Shown here piece after piece: positions 13,034-17,180 of a DNA stretch of 17,180 nt; the stretch's first letter is position 1, and the number at the start of each line of letters is the position of its first letter. The stretch is from positions 1 to 17,180 of the forward strand of contig CAMQCZ010000030.1 of NCBI GenBank assembly GCA_946999385.1, read 5' to 3'. This DNA comes from an uncultured Lachnoanaerobaculum sp. (GTDB lineage: Bacteria > Bacillota > Clostridia > Lachnospirales > Lachnospiraceae). The notes under the pieces were generated by a model, which saw only the letters and a list, made by a program, of their open reading frames with translations, was not told the DNA's origin and made no database searches. The translations under genes were made by a program, and so were the position numbers.

Positions 13034-14225
13034 ATATAAAAAAATAGGATTTGATAATTATTTATCTTTTTATATCAAAAAATATGAATATCCTAATGAA
13101 AATATGTTTGAATTGAAGATAATAGAAGAAAATAAAATAAAGGGCTTATTAAATGCCTTGGTTTTAGAAGATGAAGCTAATATGGAAATTGCTTTTAAGA
13201 TAAGCTCTTTACAAAAGCTGAGTAATTTTATATACACTAAAATATGGAGCTTGGAGGAATTTAATACTTTTATTAATAATTTTTTGATAGCTATAAAGAG
13301 CATAGAGGAATATATATTAGATATCAATAAGATTTACTTAAATTTAGAATATATTTTTATTGATATAACTGATTTCAATGTATATTTTTGCTATATTCCT
13401 ACTTTGAATGGCGATATACATATAGAATTATCCTGCCTCTTTTTTGCACTGCTTGATAAATTAAAGACAAAGGATGATAAGGTATTTAATTTATTGCATA
13501 CGTATTATAAGCTTAGTAAAAATGAAAATTTTTGTTTGGGTGATATAGAGAAAAATATTTTTAAAGAAATCAAGAATGAAAATGACGATAAAAATACTAA
13601 CTTCAGTTATAAAAAAGAGGGGAAAAATTATGAAAAAATAGGCTCTGAAGAAATAAATTGTGAAAATGTTCAAGAATTGAATTTTATAAATAAAAATAGT
13701 GAAATTATTAGAGAAAATAATAAAAGCGAAGGTACAGATATATTTAATTTCAAAGGGATTTTTGGCAGAAAGAAGAAAAATAAGGAGCTTTGCATAGAAA
13801 AAAGCAAAGAAAAAGATTGGGAAGATATATTTAGCGATACATTTAAAGAAAAAGATGATTTATTACAAGACAACAAAGAAGATACCAAAATAGATTACGA
13901 GCATACCATTTTGTTGTCAAATGTTGAAAAAGACATTAAGCATGTATTAAGGTCTCAAATAAATGGAAAAGAAGATATAGAGATACCTTATTTTCCTTTT
14001 GTTATAGGCAGACAAAAAAGACTATGTGATTATTGCTTAGATGAGCAAGGTATAAGCAGGATGCATTTTAAGATTGAAAAGGTGGATGATGACTTTGTTA
14101 TATGTGATTTGAATTCTAAAAATGGAATAATAGTTGAGGGCAGAAGGCTGGAAAATGAGGAATATTGTGTGATAAGGAGAGGATATAAAATAGAAATTGC
14201 AAAGCTGGCCTATATTTTTGAGTGA
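13023..14225 (+). CDS. DUF6382-like/FHA domain protein, putative phosphothreonine-dependent regulator of the Tad system
   Basis: This 400-residue cytoplasmic protein has no membrane segment. The N-terminal ~170 residues (FELKIIEENKIKGLLNALVL, then LNLEYIFIDITDFNVYFCYIP at about 106-126) look like the DUF6382 domain often found ahead of FHA domains in clostridial Tad loci. A charged, low-complexity linker spans about 175-290. The C-terminal FHA domain (about 320-400) keeps the phosphothreonine-binding residues: G329-R330, S345-R346-M347-H348, and N364-x2-N367-G368. Just before it, YEHTILL (292-298) contains T295, a possible phosphorylation site for self-binding, as in other FHA switches. No Ser/Thr kinase is encoded in the window. 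The gene overlaps the tadF-like stop, with AGAGAGG 7 nt before its ATG, and ends the operon. The regulatory role is inferred. Confidence 0.82.
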   Translation: METEYKKIGFDNYLSFYIKKYEYPNENMFELKIIEENKIKGLLNALVLEDEANMEIAFKISSLQKLSNFIYTKIWSLEEFNTFINNFLIAIKSIEEYILDINKIYLNLEYIFIDITDFNVYFCYIPTLNGDIHIELSCLFFALLDKLKTKDDKVFNLLHTYYKLSKNENFCLGDIEKNIFKEIKNENDDKNTNFSYKKEGKNYEKIGSEEINCENVQELNFINKNSEIIRENNKSEGTDIFNFKGIFGRKKKNKELCIEKSKEKDWEDIFSDTFKEKDDLLQDNKEDTKIDYEHTILLSNVEKDIKHVLRSQINGKEDIEIPYFPFVIGRQKRLCDYCLDEQGISRMHFKIEKVDDDFVICDLNSKNGIIVEGRRLENEEYCVIRRGYKIEIAKLAYIFE

Positions 14226-14244
14226 GCTTATAAACAAAATGTGT

Positions 14245-14274
14245 TTGCAAAAATTAAAGAAGTTGGAGTATAAT
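14245..14274 (+). promoter_or_regulatory. Promoter of the hit-rhomboid-murG-mtnN operon
   Basis: TTGCAA (14245-14250), an 18-nt spacer and a perfect TATAAT (14269-14274) lie in the 73-nt gap after the FHA gene. No terminator was found in that gap, so read-through from the Tad operon may add to this promoter. Confidence 0.7.
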
Positions 14275-14298
14275 ACTGATATTAAGCGGAGGTGTAAA

Positions 14299-14715
14299 AT
14301 GGACAATGAAAATTGTATATTTTGTAAAATAGCAAATGGTATTATACCATCAAATACTATATACGAGGATGATTTATTTAGAGCAATATTGGATATTTCT
14401 CCGGCTACTAAGGGACATATTTTGATATTACCTAAAAAGCATTTTACAGATATAAGTAAAATGGATAATAATATTAGTGGAAAAATATTTCCTATAGCAT
14501 CAAAATTAGGACTTGCATGTGAAAAAGCTTTATCTGCCGGCGGATTTAATATCTTAGTCAATAAAGGTGAAAGTGCAGGTCAAACCATATTTCATACACA
14601 TGTACATGTGATACCTAGATATACCGGTGCTAAAAAAATTCTGGTTTGGGATGAACTTAAATTTACTTCAGATGAGCTTTTGGATATTTGTGATAAGATT
14701 AAAGGTAATATATAA
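14299..14715 (+). CDS. HIT family nucleotide hydrolase (HinT-like)
   Basis: This 138-residue protein has the histidine-triad signature H99-x-H101-x-H103 in FHTHVHVIPR, with the middle or last His acting in nucleotidyl transfer. HinT-type enzymes hydrolyse AMP-lysine/AMP-NH2-like phosphoramidates and related nucleotides in the cytoplasm. The N-terminal C6-x2-C9 (CIFCKI) with H48 (KKHF) is a common zinc-binding set in bacterial HIT proteins. PATKGHILILPKKHF and GGFNILVNKGESAGQTIFH are typical family segments. GGAGG 6 nt before ATG 14299 fixes the start; the longer upstream frame reads through the promoter and is rejected. Its stop overlaps the rhomboid ATG (TAATG). It heads a second operon and is unlikely to belong to the pilus system. 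Confidence 0.95.
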   Translation: MDNENCIFCKIANGIIPSNTIYEDDLFRAILDISPATKGHILILPKKHFTDISKMDNNISGKIFPIASKLGLACEKALSAGGFNILVNKGESAGQTIFHTHVHVIPRYTGAKKILVWDELKFTSDELLDICDKIKGNI

Positions 14716-15296
14716 TGTCGAAAAGAAATGGAAGATTTATTATTTCTGCCAATATTATTTTGATTTTAATAAATATAATATATTTTGTGATTATAGAGCT
14801 TCTAGGATCTTCTGATAATACAAGCACTATGCTTCGTTTGGGTGCAATGTATAATCCGTACATATTGGAAAATAAAGAATATTATAGATTGTTAAGCTCT
14901 ATCTTTATGCATTTTGGAATAAATCATCTTGCAAATAATATGTTGATTTTATACTTGCTTGGCGATAGCCTGGAAAAGTCTATAGGCTCTATAAAATATT
15001 TTTTATTATTCATAATTAGTGGAACTTTGGCAAATGTAGCTTCAATGTTTTGGGATTTGAATTCGAAGAGCATAAGTGCAGGGGCAAGCGGAGCGGTGTT
15101 TGCAGTTATGGGAGCTTTGCTTTTTTGTCTAATTAAAAAAAGAGGAAGGCTTAATAATTTGAGCTTTGGACAAATAGCAATAGCCTTGGCATTATCTACT
15201 TATTATGGTCTTACAAGTGCAAATGTAGATAATGTTGCACATATTGCAGGAGCATTTATCGGTTTTATCTTAGCTATCTTATTATATAGAGGTTAG
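14715..15296 (+). CDS. Rhomboid family intramembrane serine protease
   Basis: This 193-residue polytopic membrane protease shows about six hydrophobic segments. The catalytic dyad is S125 in GASG (SAGASGAVFAVMGALL, 121-136) and H176 in NVAHIAGAFIGF. The helix-2 motif FMHFGINHLANNM (64-76) supplies the oxyanion-hole His and Asn residues of the H-x3-N-H-x2-x-N pattern. Rhomboids cleave single-pass membrane proteins inside the bilayer. It is at the short end for the family, a minimal six-helix core without extra domains. The start overlaps the hit stop by one base, and murG follows after 9 nt. The substrate is unknown. Nothing in the sequence ties it to the Tad pseudopilins except distance. Confidence 0.95.
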   Translation: MSKRNGRFIISANIILILINIIYFVIIELLGSSDNTSTMLRLGAMYNPYILENKEYYRLLSSIFMHFGINHLANNMLILYLLGDSLEKSIGSIKYFLLFIISGTLANVASMFWDLNSKSISAGASGAVFAVMGALLFCLIKKRGRLNNLSFGQIAIALALSTYYGLTSANVDNVAHIAGAFIGFILAILLYRG

Positions 15297-15305
15297 AGGG
15301 AGTTT

Positions 15306-16355
15306 ATGAAAAAAATAGTATTAACAGGTGGCGGTACAGCAGGTCATGTAAACCCTAATATAGCATTATTGCCTAATTTAAAAAAAATTTTTGAAGTGTA
15401 TTATATAGGATCGAAAAATGGTATAGAAAAAGATTTAATACAAGCTGAAAAAATTAAGTATTATGGAATATCATCAGGAAAATTGCGTAGATATTTTGAT
15501 TTTAAAAATTTCACTGATCCATTTCGTGTTATATATGGATATTTTGAAGCGATGAGTATATTAAAAAAAATAAAACCTGATGTGGTATTTTCAAAAGGGG
15601 GTTTTGTTAGTGTTCCGGTTGCTTTAGCCGCTAAAAGCTTGAATATACCGGTAGTAATACATGAGTCTGATTTGAGCTTGGGATTGGCTAATAAAATTTG
15701 TCTGCCATGTGCAAAATATATATGTTGTAATTTTCCTGAAACCATAAAGGAATTAAAAAGTAACAAAGCAATATTGACAGGCTCTCCTATAAGGCAGGAG
15801 TTATTATGCCCTGACAAAAATATGACAAAGATTTTTAAAGATGAAAAGCCTGTTATATTGGTTGTGGGCGGGAGCTTGGGCTCAGCTTTTATTAATAAAA
15901 TTATAAGGTCATCTTTGGATAAATTGCTAAAAGATTTTAATATTCTACATATTTGCGGAAAAAATAATATAGACAAAAATCTAATTAATAAACAAGGCTA
16001 TCTTCAGTATGAATATGTAAAAGATGAATTGAAAAATTTTTTTGATATGTCAAGCATAATTATAAGCAGAGCAGGTGCAAATTCTATAAGTGAAATTTTG
16101 GCTTTAAAAAAGCCTAATATTTTAATACCTCTTTCATCAAAGGCTAGTAGAGGGGATCAGATATTAAATGCAGATTCATATAAGAAAAGCGGGTTTAGTG
16201 AGGTTTTGATAGAGGATAAACTTACAGATACAGAGCTTGTTGATATGATTTATAAAGTGTATAAGAATAGACAAATTTATATTGATAAGATGAAAGATTC
16301 AAAACAGAATAATTCTATAGAGCTTATAATAGAAATATTAAAAAATGTTAGTTAG
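15306..16355 (+). CDS. murG: MurG: UDP-GlcNAc:lipid I N-acetylglucosamine transferase
   Basis: This 349-residue GT28-family glycosyltransferase makes lipid II from lipid I at the inner membrane face, the last intracellular step of peptidoglycan synthesis. The N-terminal glycine-rich loop LTGGGTAGHVNPNIALL (6-22) is diagnostic. FSKGGFVSVPVALAA at about 95-109 and IHESDLSLGLANKI are further MurG motifs. The C-terminal Rossmann domain has VVGGSLGSAFINKI and the UDP-GlcNAc site ISRAGANSISEILALKKPNI. Length is close to the usual ~355 residues. AGAGGGAG stands 3 nt before the ATG, 9 nt after the rhomboid stop. The gene is outside a dcw cluster here, with mtnN 10 nt downstream. Confidence 0.97.
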   Translation: MKKIVLTGGGTAGHVNPNIALLPNLKKIFEVYYIGSKNGIEKDLIQAEKIKYYGISSGKLRRYFDFKNFTDPFRVIYGYFEAMSILKKIKPDVVFSKGGFVSVPVALAAKSLNIPVVIHESDLSLGLANKICLPCAKYICCNFPETIKELKSNKAILTGSPIRQELLCPDKNMTKIFKDEKPVILVVGGSLGSAFINKIIRSSLDKLLKDFNILHICGKNNIDKNLINKQGYLQYEYVKDELKNFFDMSSIIISRAGANSISEILALKKPNILIPLSSKASRGDQILNADSYKKSGFSEVLIEDKLTDTELVDMIYKVYKNRQIYIDKMKDSKQNNSIELIIEILKNVS

Positions 16356-16365
16356 GGGTAGAGTA

Positions 16366-17058
16366 ATGATAGGTATAATAGGTGCAATGGAAGAAGAGGT
16401 TTCCAAAATAAAGTCGCTTATGCTTATTTCACAGCAGATAACAAAAGCGGGTATGAATTTTACAAAGGGAAAGCTTGAAAAAAAGGACGTAGTTGTAGTT
16501 AGATCAGGAATAGGAAAGGTTAATGCAGGTATTTGCACACAGATATTGATAGATTTATTTAATGTAGATTTGGTGATAAATACAGGTATCGCCGGAGCGA
16601 TTGATAATATGCTTGACATAGGGGATATTGTTGTATCTACAGATGCATTGCAAACAGATATGGATGCAAGTGGATTTGGATATGAGATAGGCCAGATACC
16701 TAGGATGGATACTAAGGCCTTTAAGGCAGATGAATATTTGGTAAATTTAGCAGTAGAAAAGTGTAGAGATATACTTAAAAATAATAATGTTTTTAAGGGG
16801 CGCATATCTACTATGGATAAATTTGTTTCTGATAATGATTTAAAAAATAAAATAAAACGAGATTTTGGTGCATATTGTACCGAGATGGAAGGTGCGGCTA
16901 TAGCTCAGACAGCATATTTAAATGATATAAAATTTATAATTATAAGAGCTATATCCGATAGAGCAGATGGTAGTGCTAATGTGGATTATGAGCAATTTGA
17001 AAAAGAAGCAATAAAAAATTGCACTAATTTTACCATTGAGATACTTAGGGCAATTTAG
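16366..17058 (+). CDS. mtnN: 5'-methylthioadenosine/S-adenosylhomocysteine nucleosidase
   Basis: The start at ATG 16366 (AGGGG 7 nt upstream) gives 230 residues, the usual length. A frame beginning at 16345 overlaps murG and is rejected. The enzyme splits adenine from MTA and SAH, recycling methionine and clearing methylation by-products; SRH from SAH can feed LuxS. The residues matching the E. coli catalytic set Glu12, Glu174 and Asp197 are E11 in GAMEEEV, E175 in TEMEGAA and D198 in RAISDRAD. SGIGKVNAGICTQILI, NTGIAGAID and FGYEIGQIP are further family motifs. It is the last gene before the right edge; 122 AT-rich nt follow with no clear terminator. Confidence 0.96.
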   Translation: MIGIIGAMEEEVSKIKSLMLISQQITKAGMNFTKGKLEKKDVVVVRSGIGKVNAGICTQILIDLFNVDLVINTGIAGAIDNMLDIGDIVVSTDALQTDMDASGFGYEIGQIPRMDTKAFKADEYLVNLAVEKCRDILKNNNVFKGRISTMDKFVSDNDLKNKIKRDFGAYCTEMEGAAIAQTAYLNDIKFIIIRAISDRADGSANVDYEQFEKEAIKNCTNFTIEILRAI

Positions 17059-17180
17059 ATATTTTATAGATATGATTTTTGCCTTTGGTTTATATTTTAT
17101 GCCGAGAATTTTTGTTGAGAAAATTATATTTTAAAATTTAAAAATAAATTATTATGGTATAAAATTAAAGATATTCTATA

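Noticed and set aside
15461..15976. 171-codon minus-strand open frame inside murG
   Set aside because: It is antisense to murG, which has all family motifs; no ribosome site and no recognisable domain.
16338..16805. 155-codon minus-strand open frame over mtnN
   Set aside because: It is antisense to mtnN with intact catalytic residues; low-complexity Ile/Ser/Thr composition.
17059..17180. Possible promoter (TGG-TATAAA near 17155-17163) and a 20-codon frame after mtnN
   Set aside because: No convincing -35 hexamer, no downstream gene in view, and the short frame has no ribosome site; chance matches are expected at this AT content.
1..17180. CRISPR arrays, insertion sequences, rRNA or riboswitches
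   Set aside because: No regularly spaced repeats, transposase motifs, rRNA sequence or recognised riboswitch core was found.

Overview
This is an AT-rich (roughly 70 %), densely packed chromosomal segment. The monoderm-type Tad operon, strong AGGAGG ribosome sites, TTGACA/TATAAT promoters, class B sortase, and DUF5702-like and DUF6382/FHA-like genes point to a Clostridia-type Firmicute, probably of the Lachnospirales. That is an inference from gene content; the species is not identifiable from the window.

Layout. (1) 1-2345, minus strand: asnS followed 17 nt later by an SbcD/YhaO-type metallophosphoesterase gene that runs off the left edge. (2) 2298-2797: a 500-nt spacer holding the asnS promoter, a GC-richer degenerate reading frame on the minus strand, and the promoter/operator of a toxin-antitoxin pair. 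(3) 2798-3309: a YefM/YoeB-type addiction module. (4) 3341-3520: a tRNA-Lys(CTT) with its own perfectly spaced promoter and a hairpin terminator. (5) 3552-4392: a class B sortase with its own terminator. (6) 4413-14225: an 11-gene Tad (tight adherence / type IVc pilus) operon behind one strong promoter. (7) 14245-17058: a second operon with hit, rhomboid protease, murG and mtnN.

The Tad operon is the main content. Its order is tadZ - prepilin peptidase 1 - tadA - tadB - tadC - flp (57 aa) - tadG-like (DUF5702 type) - tadE-like with a tandem Cys/His tail - prepilin peptidase 2 - tadF-like - DUF6382/FHA regulator. Most genes overlap or abut, so they should be co-transcribed and translationally coupled. 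No secretin (RcpA), CpaB/RcpC or TadD is present, as expected for a cell without an outer membrane. In the inferred scheme, TadZ places the machine, TadA powers it, TadB/TadC form the membrane platform, the peptidases mature Flp and the TadE/F pseudopilins, and the FHA protein gives a phosphothreonine-dependent control point.

The most interesting points are: two divergent prepilin peptidases in one operon (one with GAAD in place of GxGD); Ala at -1 of the predicted cleavage site in the pilin and both pseudopilins; a duplicated Y-H-x4-C...C-x2-C module on the TadE-like protein; a ~190-residue domain predicted outside the membrane at the front of TadC; and an orphan sortase beside the pilus locus. 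All are variations on a known system. I do not see a wholly new system in this window.
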